From Puniceicoccaceae bacterium 5H (lineage in GTDB: Bacteria; Verrucomicrobiota; Verrucomicrobiia; Opitutales; Oceanipulchritudinaceae), in assembly GCA_009772895.1 (NCBI GenBank), contig WOUP01000008.1:1-64000 (forward strand): a DNA stretch of 64,000 nt, read 5' to 3'. The notes below the pieces were generated by a model. It was not told the origin of the DNA. It saw only the letters and a list, made by a program, of their open reading frames with translations, and did no database searches. The first letter of the stretch is position 1. Each line of letters opens with the position of its first letter. Below are positions 7,849 through 15,666 of this stretch, piece after piece. A program made the position numbers and the translations under genes.

Positions 7849-8262
7849 TCAAATCGACCAGTCCGGATGGTCCAGGCCTTCCATGTCGCTGAGGTGGATT
7901 TCGAGGGCCTGGGCGCTGATGTTGATCTCGAGCACGCTCAGGATCAGCGAGCCGCCGAGCAGGCCGAGGCTGATGGTAAAGAAGATGTTGCCCAGCAAGG
8001 GAAAGCCGTAAAAGAGCCAGCCCATGGAGATGACGCAGGAGAGAAAGCTGACCACGCCGGCACCCTGCATGTAACGAATGAGGTGCACGCGCTTCCGCAG
8101 GTTGGCGATCTGGGCGAGATTCTTGGGATCGGGCTCCTCCAACTGGATGCGGTGGAGCGAGCGGATGACGCCGGCCAGCGTGATAAAACGGTTGGTGTAG
8201 GCCAGCAACAGCAGCGAGATAGCCGGGAACAATAGCGCGGGCGTGGCGAGGTCGAGCGTCAT
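7849..8262 (-). CDS. DUF2721 family membrane protein
   Basis: A 137-residue protein with three hydrophobic segments: about residues 5-22 (ATPALLFPAISLLLLAYTNRF), then about 75-95 and 95-115. Between the first two is a charged stretch with LAQIANLRKRVHLIRYMQG. This layout is the DUF2721 family, which has no known function. The ATG at 8262 is preferred because the hydrophobic start follows at once; the frame opens 19 codons further up at 8319, overlapping the divergent ABC gene's upstream region. It lies head to head with the importer genes, so the promoters must lie in the short space before 8350. Confidence 0.8.
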   Translation of the reverse strand: MTLDLATPALLFPAISLLLLAYTNRFITLAGVIRSLHRIQLEEPDPKNLAQIANLRKRVHLIRYMQGAGVVSFLSCVISMGWLFYGFPLLGNIFFTISLGLLGGSLILSVLEINISAQALEIHLSDMEGLDHPDWSI

Positions 8263-8349
8263 GAGACTGCTTACGATGGCCCACCCGCTGGAGAAAAGCG
8301 AGCGATGTTTCCGTTGCACCCGTTCGCAGGTATCTCATATTCAGCGGCA

Positions 8350-9096
8350 ATGGAGGAAAGCGTCTCCATCCACATCGACAACGTCGTGCAAACGTTCAGC
8401 CCCGGCACCCGGGTGCTGCGCGGTATCTCGGCGACGATAAAACCCGGCTCTTTCGTCGGCTTGCTCGGCCCCAGCGGCGCGGGCAAGTCGACCCTGCTGC
8501 GCATCGTCGCCGGGCTGCTCCCGCCGACGGGCGGCCGCATCGACTTCGGGTCGGAACGGGAGCCGGACATCAGCTTCATTTTCCAACAGCCGTCGCTGTT
8601 GCCCTGGTTGCGGTTGCACGACAACATCGCCCTGCCCCTCCGCCTGGACGGTCGCCCCAAGGAGGAGCGCCGGGCGCGCGCGAGCGAACTTGCCCAGCGG
8701 GTCGGGCTCTCGGAGGCGCTGGAGCGCTATCCCCGTCAGCTTTCGGTGGGCATGCAGATGCGGGCCTCGCTCGCGCGTGCGCTGGCCTGCCGACCGCAAC
8801 TGTTGCTGCTGGACGAGCCTCTGGCCGCGGTCGACGCGCTCACCCGCACCCAGCTCAACGCGAGCCTGCGCAGCTGGCATGAGGAGGATCGCTGGACGGC
8901 ACTGCTGGTGACGCACTCCATCGAGGAGGCCGTGTTTCTCTGTGATCGCATCCTGGTGCTCGATCACGGGGTGCTGGCCGAGGATTATGCGGTCGAAGGC
9001 CCGGCTCGCCGCTCACTGGAGTGGAAGAGCGAGGCGGCCTATCACGCGCAGGTTGACCAGCTCAACCGACAGCTACTGCAGAAAGCCGCGCAATGA
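8350..9096 (+). CDS. ABC transporter ATP-binding protein (NitT/TauT/Thi type)
   Basis: A 248-residue ATPase. Walker A is GPSGAGKST, the Q-loop is [11 protein letters not shown], and Walker B is [12 protein letters not shown], followed by the H-loop VTHSIEEA. The ABC signature is LSVGMQMR where the family normally has LSGGMQQR, so the second glycine is a valine; activity is probably retained but this is unusual. The ATG at 8350 fits the family start; an in-frame ATG at 8305 would add 15 residues with no domain. Its stop overlaps the permease start (ATGA). With the next two genes it makes a complete importer. Confidence 0.9.
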   Translation: MEESVSIHIDNVVQTFSPGTRVLRGISATIKPGSFVGLLGPSGAGKSTLLRIVAGLLPPTGGRIDFGSEREPDISFIFQQPSLLPWLRLHDNIALPLRLDGRPKEERRARASELAQRVGLSEALERYPRQLSVGMQMRASLARALACRPQLLLLDEPLAAVDALTRTQLNASLRSWHEEDRWTALLVTHSIEEAVFLCDRILVLDHGVLAEDYAVEGPARRSLEWKSEAAYHAQVDQLNRQLLQKAAQ

Positions 9097-9884
9097 GACG
9101 GTGGTGCACGCAATTCTGGCCGGTCGGCCTCGGGCTGCTCGGCTTTATCGCCACGTGGTATGCCGTCATCTGGGCGTTCGACCTGCAGTGGTTCCAACTG
9201 CCGTCCCCACATGTCGTGCTGGCCTCGTTGGCCGAGCACTGGCGAGAACTGGGCAGCGCGGCCTGGCGCACCTGGCGCAGCGCCTCCCTCGGCTTCCTGG
9301 CGGCCACGTGCCTGGGGCTGACAACCAGCCTGCTGTTCGGCGCCCTGCCCCTCGTGCGGCGCGTGGTCTACCCGGCTCTGGTCCTGCTCCAGATGATTCC
9401 GATCATCGCCTCGGCGGCGATGGTGGTGATCCTGCTCGACACGGGCACGATCGCCACGGTCGTGATCGCGTTTCTGATCAGCTACTTCCCGATCATGGCC
9501 AATACGACCCGCGGGCTGATGGAAGTGCCGCGTGAGCAGCTCGACCTTTTTCAGCTCTACCGGGCACGCGGCTGGCAACGCCTCTTCTGGCTGCGTCTGC
9601 CGCAGGCCCTGCCGGCGTTCTTTACGGGCCTGCACGTGGCTTCGACCCTGGTCGTGATCGGCACGGTGACGGGCGAGCTTTTTGCCACGTCCAGTGACGA
9701 TCAAGGCGGGCTCGGCTACCTCATTTTTGTCTACCGCGCACAGCTCAAGACGCCCGAGCTTTACAGCGCGGCCCTGCTCAGCTCCGTCCTCGGCTTCTTT
9801 TTTGTGGGCGTCGTCAGCCTGTTGCGCCGGATGCTGCTTTCACCATGGTATAAACTCGAAGTCGATGAAGGCGCTCCTGACTAA
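9093..9884 (+). CDS. ABC transporter permease (BPD type)
   Basis: A 263-residue inner membrane protein with about six hydrophobic segments. It has the cytoplasmic EAA-like loop near residues 155-175 (YRARGWQRLFWLRLPQALP), which docks on the ATPase. This arrangement is that of NitT/TauT, ThiX and related permeases. It starts within the stop of the ATPase gene and its end overlaps the binding-protein gene by 20 bases, a sign of translational coupling. Confidence 0.9.
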   Translation: MRRWCTQFWPVGLGLLGFIATWYAVIWAFDLQWFQLPSPHVVLASLAEHWRELGSAAWRTWRSASLGFLAATCLGLTTSLLFGALPLVRRVVYPALVLLQMIPIIASAAMVVILLDTGTIATVVIAFLISYFPIMANTTRGLMEVPREQLDLFQLYRARGWQRLFWLRLPQALPAFFTGLHVASTLVVIGTVTGELFATSSDDQGGLGYLIFVYRAQLKTPELYSAALLSSVLGFFFVGVVSLLRRMLLSPWYKLEVDEGAPD

Positions 9885-10863
9885 CCTCTTCCTTTTCCTC
9901 CTCCTGCTCGGCCTCGCCGGCTGCGGTCGCTCCAAGCCCGAGCAGGCCGACACCACCAACGGCGAGCTGATCCCCGTGACCCTGCAGACCGACTGGTTTG
10001 CACAGGCCGAGCACGGCGGCTTTTACCAGGCCCTGGCCAAGGGTTATTACCGGGAAGCCGGGTTGGACGTGACGCTGCTGCAGGGCGGGCCAAACTCCAT
10101 GAGCCTGAACAAGGTGCTGACCGGCAAGGCCCAGTTTGCGATGAACAAGGCGGACGCGGTGATCGACTTTGGCGCCCAGGGCCTGGACGTGCAGCCGGTC
10201 ATGGCCCACTTCCAGCACGATCCGCAGGCCCTGATGCTGCACGCGGATGATCCGGCGCAGTCGATCAGTGACCTCGACGGGCGCTCCGTCATGGCCATTC
10301 CTGGACACACCTGGATCAAATACGTGGAGGCCCAGTATGGCATCGACCTGAAGATCGTCCCGCACACCTTCAGCCTCGAGCGCTTCCTCTCCGACCCGCA
10401 GTTCATCCAGCAGTGCATGGTGACGAACGAGCCGTTTTACGTGCGGCAGGCCGGCCAGCAGGTCAAGACCTTCCCCACCGCCACCAGCGGCTTCGACCCC
10501 TACCATGTCGTCTACGGCCAGGCGGAATGGATCCGCGAGCATCCGGATGTGGTGGAACGCTTTGTAGCCGCCTCGGTCCGCGGCTGGAAGGACTATCTGG
10601 AGAACGACCCGAGCCCGGCATTCGATCTGATCCAGCAGCGTAACCAGCAAATGAGCCGTGCCTTGCTCGCATACGGGCACGATCGCATTGTGCGCGAGCT
10701 GCTCACCTCGGGCCACGCCGACCAGGGCGAGGCGGTCGGGCAACTCGACCCGCGGCGCCTGCAGCAACTGGCCGATCAACTGCGCAAGCTGGGCATCATC
10801 CCCAAAGGCGAAGGCATCCCCGGTTTCGATCCGGAGCTCGTGCCCGCCTCGGCCCGACAATAG
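9865..10863 (+). CDS. NMT1/THI5-like substrate-binding lipoprotein
   Basis: A 332-residue lipoprotein with signal MKALLTNLFLFLLLLGLAGC and the modified cysteine at residue 20. The mature part begins PVTLQTDWFAQAEHGGFYQALAKGYY and continues with GLDVTLLQGGP, the standard start of the NMT1/THI5-like family. Members bind thiamine precursors such as hydroxymethylpyrimidine (ThiY), although others bind nitrate, taurine or riboflavin-like ligands. I see no TPP riboswitch before the operon, so the pyrimidine-precursor role is a family-based guess. The ATG lies inside the end of the permease gene; a longer frame further up has no signal peptide and was rejected. Confidence 0.85.
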   Translation: MKALLTNLFLFLLLLGLAGCGRSKPEQADTTNGELIPVTLQTDWFAQAEHGGFYQALAKGYYREAGLDVTLLQGGPNSMSLNKVLTGKAQFAMNKADAVIDFGAQGLDVQPVMAHFQHDPQALMLHADDPAQSISDLDGRSVMAIPGHTWIKYVEAQYGIDLKIVPHTFSLERFLSDPQFIQQCMVTNEPFYVRQAGQQVKTFPTATSGFDPYHVVYGQAEWIREHPDVVERFVAASVRGWKDYLENDPSPAFDLIQQRNQQMSRALLAYGHDRIVRELLTSGHADQGEAVGQLDPRRLQQLADQLRKLGIIPKGEGIPGFDPELVPASARQ

Positions 10864-10874
10864 CCGAAAAAAAA

Positions 10875-10902
10875 GCGCTCCGCCTTCCGGAAAGCGGAGC
10901 GC
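10875..10902 (-). terminator. Terminator after the first exbD gene
   Basis: Stem GCGCTCCGC/GCGGAGCGC with a 10-base loop. On the minus strand it is followed by eight T residues. It also lies just past the stop of the convergent importer operon. Confidence 0.85.
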
Positions 10903-10923
10903 CGGGAGAATCCTGCAGCGGCG

Positions 10924-11334
10924 TCACTCGACGGTACTGACCGTGATCTTGGCGTCCTCCTTCACCTGGCGCGCGGCATCCATGACCTGAATCATGCGGC
11001 CTGCTTTGGAGCCGCGTTGGGCCTGGATGACGACGGGCACATCGTCTTGGGACAGGATCTGTTTCACGATCTCTTCGACACGGGTCAGGGTGACTTCGTT
11101 GTCCTTGTACTGGATCGTTCCGACTTTGGTAATGAGGAAAACGATCGGCTCACTGCGGTCGTTTTCGTTTTGTTGGGGCCGAGGTGTGGGTTTGTCGATC
11201 GGCACCCCTTCTTCATCGACGAACACCGTCGTCACGATGAAGAAGATGAGCAAAATGAAGACCATATCGATCATCGGAGAGATGTTGATATCGGTCGAAT
11301 CATCCGCTCGCTGGACATGTCGCTTGCGGCTCAT
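10924..11334 (-). CDS. ExbD/TolR-family biopolymer transport protein, copy 1
   Basis: A 136-residue protein with a short cytoplasmic tail (MSRKRHVQRADD). It has one membrane helix containing the proton-pathway aspartate (ISPMIDMVFILLIFFIVTT) and a periplasmic domain of about 100 residues. ExbD works with ExbB to energise TonB-dependent uptake. Copy 2 lies upstream at 11482-11892 and is about 70 per cent identical by eye. The two share the N-terminal half nearly exactly and differ mainly around residues 50-65 and in the C-terminal half. No exbB or tonB is adjacent. It has its own terminator on both sides, so it is probably a separate transcript. Confidence 0.88.
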   Translation of the reverse strand: MSRKRHVQRADDSTDINISPMIDMVFILLIFFIVTTVFVDEEGVPIDKPTPRPQQNENDRSEPIVFLITKVGTIQYKDNEVTLTRVEEIVKQILSQDDVPVVIQAQRGSKAGRMIQVMDAARQVKEDAKITVSTVE

Positions 11335-11433
11335 GGTATGGGGTGTTGCTTGGAGTAGAAAGCAGATTGAGCTTAACCCCGCCTTCCCTCATCTGCAAGC
11401 AGTTTCCCTCACGGCCGCGCGGACACAAAAAAA

Positions 11434-11456
11434 CGCCACCCATCTATCGGGTGGCG
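11434..11456 (-). terminator. Terminator between the exbD copies
   Basis: Stem CGCCACCC/GGGTGGCG with a 7-base loop; on the minus strand it is followed by a run of seven T residues. Confidence 0.85.
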
Positions 11457-11481
11457 CCTGGAAATTGCGTGGCGGGGAAGC

Positions 11482-11892
11482 TTACTCGACGGTGCTGACC
11501 GTGATCTTGACGCTTTCCTTCACCTGGCGGGCCACGTCCATAACCTGGATCATGCGACCGGCCTTGGCGCCGCGCTGCACTTGCAGAATCACCGGCACAT
11601 CGCTCTCGGAGAGGACTTCCTTCACGATGTCCTCGGCCTTGGTGAGCGTCACTTCGTTGTTCTTGTAGGTGATGGTGCCGGCACGGTTGATGCGGAAGAT
11701 TACCGGCTCGCTGTCATTATCCTGCTGGCTTTGCGGACTCGGCGTCGGCTTGTCGATCGGCACCCCACGTTCGTCGACGAAAACGGTGGTCACGATGAAG
11801 AAAATCAGAAGAATGAAGACCATATCAATCATCGGAGAGATGTTGATGTCCGTCTGGTCCTCGCCTTTATTAAGGTGTCGCTTGCGGCTCAT
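11482..11892 (-). CDS. ExbD/TolR-family biopolymer transport protein, copy 2
   Basis: A 136-residue protein with the same layout as its neighbour at 10924-11334: cytoplasmic MSRKRHLNKGEDQ, membrane helix with the conserved aspartate (ISPMIDMVFILLIFF), and a periplasmic domain ending in VKITVSTVE. Equal length and near-equal ends mark a tandem duplication. Sequence drift in the periplasmic part suggests they may serve different partners. It stands back to back with rlmN, with about 100 bases between. Confidence 0.88.
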   Translation of the reverse strand: MSRKRHLNKGEDQTDINISPMIDMVFILLIFFIVTTVFVDERGVPIDKPTPSPQSQQDNDSEPVIFRINRAGTITYKNNEVTLTKAEDIVKEVLSESDVPVILQVQRGAKAGRMIQVMDVARQVKESVKITVSTVE

Positions 11893-11992
11893 AAAAGGGG
11901 TAGGTTTTTGTCAATCGTGTTTCACCCTACCACAATCCGCAAGAACTTTTCCTTGCCGCGCGCACGAGTATTTTTGGAGTTGCATTGCTTCC

Positions 11993-13108
11993 ATGCCTTT
12001 TGAACCCGCCCAGCCCTCCCTCTACGGAGAGACCCTCGAATCCCTGCAAACGCTGCTGAAAGGCGCCGGATTCCAGGCTTTTCGTGCCAAGCAGATCACC
12101 GACTGGCTCTACAAGAAGCGCGTCGAACGCATCGCCGACATGACCAACCTGCCCCAGAATCTGCGGCAGTGGCTGGAAGAACGATTTGTGCTATCCCCTT
12201 CCAAGCAGGTACTGGTGAAACAGGCGAGCGACATCACCGAAAAGCTGTTACTGGAGCAGGAAGACGGCCGCCTGATCGAGACGGTGCTGATCCGCTACCC
12301 GATGGAGGGCGTGGGCCAGGACGCCAGCCGCAAGACGATCTGCGTCTCCAGCCAGGTCGGTTGCGCCTATGGGTGCAAGTTCTGCGCCTCGGGCCTCGCC
12401 GGCTGGAAGCGCAACCTGACGATGGCGGAGATCGTGGGCCAGTTTGTGCACGTGTCGCGGCTCGAGGCCGAACGCAGCGGCGAAAAACCCGGCGCCGCCA
12501 CCCCCATCGACAACATCGTCTTCATGGGTATGGGCGAGCCGCTGGCCAACTACGATGCGGTGGTCGGCACCATCCGCCTGCTCAACGCCGACTGGGGCAT
12601 GGGCTTTGGCGCGCGCCGCATCACCATCTCCACCAGCGGTCTAGCCCCGCAAGTCCTCAAACTGGCCGACGAACCCATCCAATTCCGCCTCGCACTGAGC
12701 CTGCACGGAGCCACCAACGCGGTGCGCCAGCAGATCATGCCGGTCAACCGCAAGTATCCGCTGGAGGAGCTGCTGCCGGCCGTCGCCTACTTCAGTGAAA
12801 AACACGGGCGCATGCTCACGCTCGAATACATCCTGATCGACCAGATCAACGACACCTTCGAGCAGGCCCACGAGCTAAGCCGGATCGCGCGCGACCTGCA
12901 CGCCCACGTCAACCTCATCCCCTACAACAAGGTGGAGGGCCTGCCGTGGAAGCGCCCCAATATCCGCCGGCAAATCGCTTTTGGAGACATCCTGAAGCAA
13001 AACAACGTGTCTTTTACCATCCGCAAGGAAAAGGGGCACGATATCGAAGCGGCGTGCGGTCAGCTGCGGCTTCAGACCGAACGCGAGCGGGGCACATTGG
13101 CGGTGTAA
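11993..13108 (+). CDS. rlmN: 23S rRNA (adenine2503-C2)-methyltransferase, also tRNA A37
   Basis: A 371-residue radical SAM enzyme that methylates C2 of A2503 in 23S rRNA and A37 in some tRNAs. The iron-sulfur cluster cysteines are at about 124, 128 and 131 (GCAYGCKFC). The SAM-binding MGMGEP motif follows near residue 180. The methyl-carrying cysteine is in EAACGQL near the C-terminus. Length matches the family. The ATG at 11993 gives the known N-terminal helical domain (LKGAGFQAFRAKQITDWLY); the frame is open further up, where it runs antisense to exbD. Confidence 0.96.
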   Translation: MPFEPAQPSLYGETLESLQTLLKGAGFQAFRAKQITDWLYKKRVERIADMTNLPQNLRQWLEERFVLSPSKQVLVKQASDITEKLLLEQEDGRLIETVLIRYPMEGVGQDASRKTICVSSQVGCAYGCKFCASGLAGWKRNLTMAEIVGQFVHVSRLEAERSGEKPGAATPIDNIVFMGMGEPLANYDAVVGTIRLLNADWGMGFGARRITISTSGLAPQVLKLADEPIQFRLALSLHGATNAVRQQIMPVNRKYPLEELLPAVAYFSEKHGRMLTLEYILIDQINDTFEQAHELSRIARDLHAHVNLIPYNKVEGLPWKRPNIRRQIAFGDILKQNNVSFTIRKEKGHDIEAACGQLRLQTERERGTLAV

Positions 13109-13171
13109 AAGGGCCTCTCGACCGGAAAAAGCTTTACACCGAGACCTATCAATCCATCCTGATAAGAAGAT

Positions 13172-14074
13172 ATGAATCGTGGACGTGCAATTTCGGATAT
13201 TCTCGAGGCCAAAGATCACCCTCTGCTTTCGGTCGAATTTTTTCCACCCAAGGACGACGCGGGCGGCGACCTGATCGTGCAGACGGCGCTCGACCTCAAG
13301 CAGCAGGTGCAACCCGATTTCGTGTCCATTACCTATGGCGCGGGTGGCACCACCCAGGAGCGGACCTACCGCTACGCTCGCATCCTGCGAGACAAATATG
13401 GCTTTGAGGTGATGCCGCACTTTACCTGCGTCGGCAATTCCAAGGCCGAGGTCATCGACCTCGTCGGCCAATACTGGAAGGACGGCTTCTCCAATCTCAT
13501 GACCCTGCGCGGCGACCCGCCCAAGGGTGAGACGGATTTCAAGCCCCACCCGGACGGCTGCCACTACGCCAGCGAACTGGTGGAATTGCTGCACGAAAAC
13601 TTCCCGGACCTCTGCATGGGCGTCGCGGCCTACCCCGAGGTGCACCCGCAAGCGGTCTCTCCGGAGGACGACTTGAAGTACCTCAAGCGCAAGGTCGACA
13701 ACGGGGCCTCCTTCGCCACCACGCAGCTCTTTTTCGACAACCGCAATTATTTCGCTTTCGTCGACAAGGCCCGTGCGCTCGGTATCGACGCGCCCATCAT
13801 CCCCGGCCTCATGCCTATCCGCTCGGCCAAGCAGGCCCGCCGCTTCTGCGACCACATCCCGGAAGAGCTGGACGACATGCTCAACAAGGCCGGCGACGAC
13901 AAGGCCGCCATCCACCGCGTGGGCGTGGAATGGTGCTTCCGCCAGATCCAGGAGCTGCTCGAAGGCGGCGCCCCGGGCGTGCACCTCTACATCATGAACC
14001 GGAGCAAGATGGCGATCGAACTCGCCAATCGCCTCCGCGAGGCCGGTCTCTGGCAACCCGCCGCTACCGTCTAG
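13172..14074 (+). CDS. metF: 5,10-methylenetetrahydrofolate reductase
   Basis: A 300-residue TIM-barrel flavoenzyme that reduces 5,10-methylene-THF to 5-methyl-THF for methionine synthesis. It starts MNRGRAISDILEAKDH and carries SVEFFPPK with the catalytic glutamate, SITYGAGGTT, NLMTLRGDPP and ATTQLFFDN, all hallmark stretches. Length agrees with bacterial MetF. It follows rlmN by 63 bases and may be co-transcribed; no SAM riboswitch is seen in that short space. Confidence 0.97.
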   Translation: MNRGRAISDILEAKDHPLLSVEFFPPKDDAGGDLIVQTALDLKQQVQPDFVSITYGAGGTTQERTYRYARILRDKYGFEVMPHFTCVGNSKAEVIDLVGQYWKDGFSNLMTLRGDPPKGETDFKPHPDGCHYASELVELLHENFPDLCMGVAAYPEVHPQAVSPEDDLKYLKRKVDNGASFATTQLFFDNRNYFAFVDKARALGIDAPIIPGLMPIRSAKQARRFCDHIPEELDDMLNKAGDDKAAIHRVGVEWCFRQIQELLEGGAPGVHLYIMNRSKMAIELANRLREAGLWQPAATV

Positions 14075-14115
14075 CAGGCTTGTCAGGAGGCGCCGCCTCC
14101 ACAATATGCGAGGGT

Positions 14116-15666
14116 ATGGCCCTACCCTCGCGCGGAAAAACCCAGCTTTACGCCTCCGTGGCGTGGCTGGTTTTTTTGTGGGTCCACTTCCTGGCCCTTT
14201 TCCGCGTCGAATGGACGCTGGATGCCCAATACAGCTACGGCTTCATCGTGCCCCTCTGCGCGGCGTACCTGTTTTACCTGCGCTGGCCCGATCGTCCCGC
14301 CGCCGAAGCCAAGCCGTCCCGCGGCCTCAACCTCTGTCTGATCGCCGGGGCCGCCAGCTTCATCCCCCTGGCGATCATCCGCGGCTCGAATCCCGAGTGG
14401 CGGGCCGCGCTATGGGCCGAAGGGCTGCTCGTCGTCGGCTTGACCCTGCTGACGTGTCTCCAGGTGACCGGTCGGCGGTGGACCCGTCACTTTGCCCCGG
14501 CCATCGTGCTGATGCTGATGGCGGTTCCGTGGCCGCGCGGCTTCGAAAGCCAACTGGTAAACGACCTGATGCGTGGAGTAGCGGCCGTTGTGGTGGAGCT
14601 GATGAACCTGCTGGGCCACTACGCCGAGCAACGGGGCAATCTCGTGCTGCTGCGCCAGGGCACGATCGGGGTCGAAGAGGCCTGCAGCGGCGTGCGCTCC
14701 CTGCAGTCCACGCTGATGGCAGCCGTGTTCGTGGGCCTGCTCTTCCGCTGGCGTTGGCCGCGCCTGCTGGGGCTGGTTGCGCTAGGGGTCGTGGTTTCCC
14801 TCGGGCTCAACGTCCTGCGCACCCTCACGCTCACCTGGATCACCGTCCAGAACGGCCCCCAGCAAATGGAACGCTGGCACGACCCCCTCGGGGCGGCCGT
14901 GGCCGTCGCCTCGGTGGTACTGCTCTTCGTGCTGGCGGCCCTCTACCAGCGCTGGAGACCGAGCGCGCCGCCGCCACGGTATGCCTCCAGCGGACAGGAT
15001 CGGTCCCAGGCCCTGCCCGCGGTCGTCTCCGTGCTATTGCTGGCGGCGCTGCTGATCGCACCGGTCGCGACCGCAGTTTGGTACGCCCAGCCAGACGAGC
15101 AGCATTGGCAACGGGTGCAGGCGACAGTCACGCAAACGGAACCCCTGCAGGCCCAGGCGATCCCGGAACGCGTCGAGGCCCTGCTACGCTATAGCGAGGG
15201 CGCCCACTATGTATGGGAGGCGGCCGACGGCACGCGCTACACCCTGTTTTTCTTTCACTGGGGCAAAGGCCGCACGTCTTCCCACGCCGGGGTGCACCGC
15301 CCCGACGTCTGCCTGCCCTCGGCGGGTTACGAACTGGTCGCGCAGGAGGCCCCGCTGACGTGGAACGCGGGCGCGCAGTCGCTGGAGTTCGAGACCTTTC
15401 GCTTTCAATTCGGACCGCGCCCGCTCTACGTCTTTTTCTCCGTCTGGGATGCCTTCCCAGGACATCAGGTGCCGATTGCGACCAACTGGCAGGAGCGGCT
15501 GGCCAACGTGTGGCATCATCAGCGGGTCCAAGGGCGCTATTCGGTCGAGCTGATCGTCGAACCGGCACAGCCCGCCAGCCTCAGGACTGCGCGCCAGCAG
15601 GCGCGGCGCTTTCTGGAGCGACACCTGCAAGTGGCACCGGTTGTTCCCAGCGCTGAGCAGCCTTGA
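14116..15666 (+). CDS. Exosortase fused to an EpsI (DUF3485) domain
   Basis: A 516-residue protein in two parts. Residues 1-270 form a multi-span exosortase with the three catalytic residues visible: cysteine about 190 in VEEACSGVRSL, arginine about 235 in LNVLRT, histidine about 255 in WHDPLG. The second part, about residues 340-500, is an EpsI/DUF3485 domain (LFFFHWGKGRTSSHAGVHRPDVCLPSAGY reads on across two short segments). Exosortases cleave and anchor proteins with PEP-CTERM-like tails, usually alongside exopolysaccharide genes. I see no such tail on any protein in this window. The ATG at 14116 is chosen because the open frame upstream is antisense to metF. Its last 86 bases overlap the convergent polymerase gene. 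Confidence 0.9.
   Translation: MALPSRGKTQLYASVAWLVFLWVHFLALFRVEWTLDAQYSYGFIVPLCAAYLFYLRWPDRPAAEAKPSRGLNLCLIAGAASFIPLAIIRGSNPEWRAALWAEGLLVVGLTLLTCLQVTGRRWTRHFAPAIVLMLMAVPWPRGFESQLVNDLMRGVAAVVVELMNLLGHYAEQRGNLVLLRQGTIGVEEACSGVRSLQSTLMAAVFVGLLFRWRWPRLLGLVALGVVVSLGLNVLRTLTLTWITVQNGPQQMERWHDPLGAAVAVASVVLLFVLAALYQRWRPSAPPPRYASSGQDRSQALPAVVSVLLLAALLIAPVATAVWYAQPDEQHWQRVQATVTQTEPLQAQAIPERVEALLRYSEGAHYVWEAADGTRYTLFFFHWGKGRTSSHAGVHRPDVCLPSAGYELVAQEAPLTWNAGAQSLEFETFRFQFGPRPLYVFFSVWDAFPGHQVPIATNWQERLANVWHHQRVQGRYSVELIVEPAQPASLRTARQQARRFLERHLQVAPVVPSAEQP

Noticed and set aside
8200-8349. Search for a TPP riboswitch before the ABC importer
   Set aside because: No conserved THI-box elements seen; the space is short and overlaps the divergent gene.
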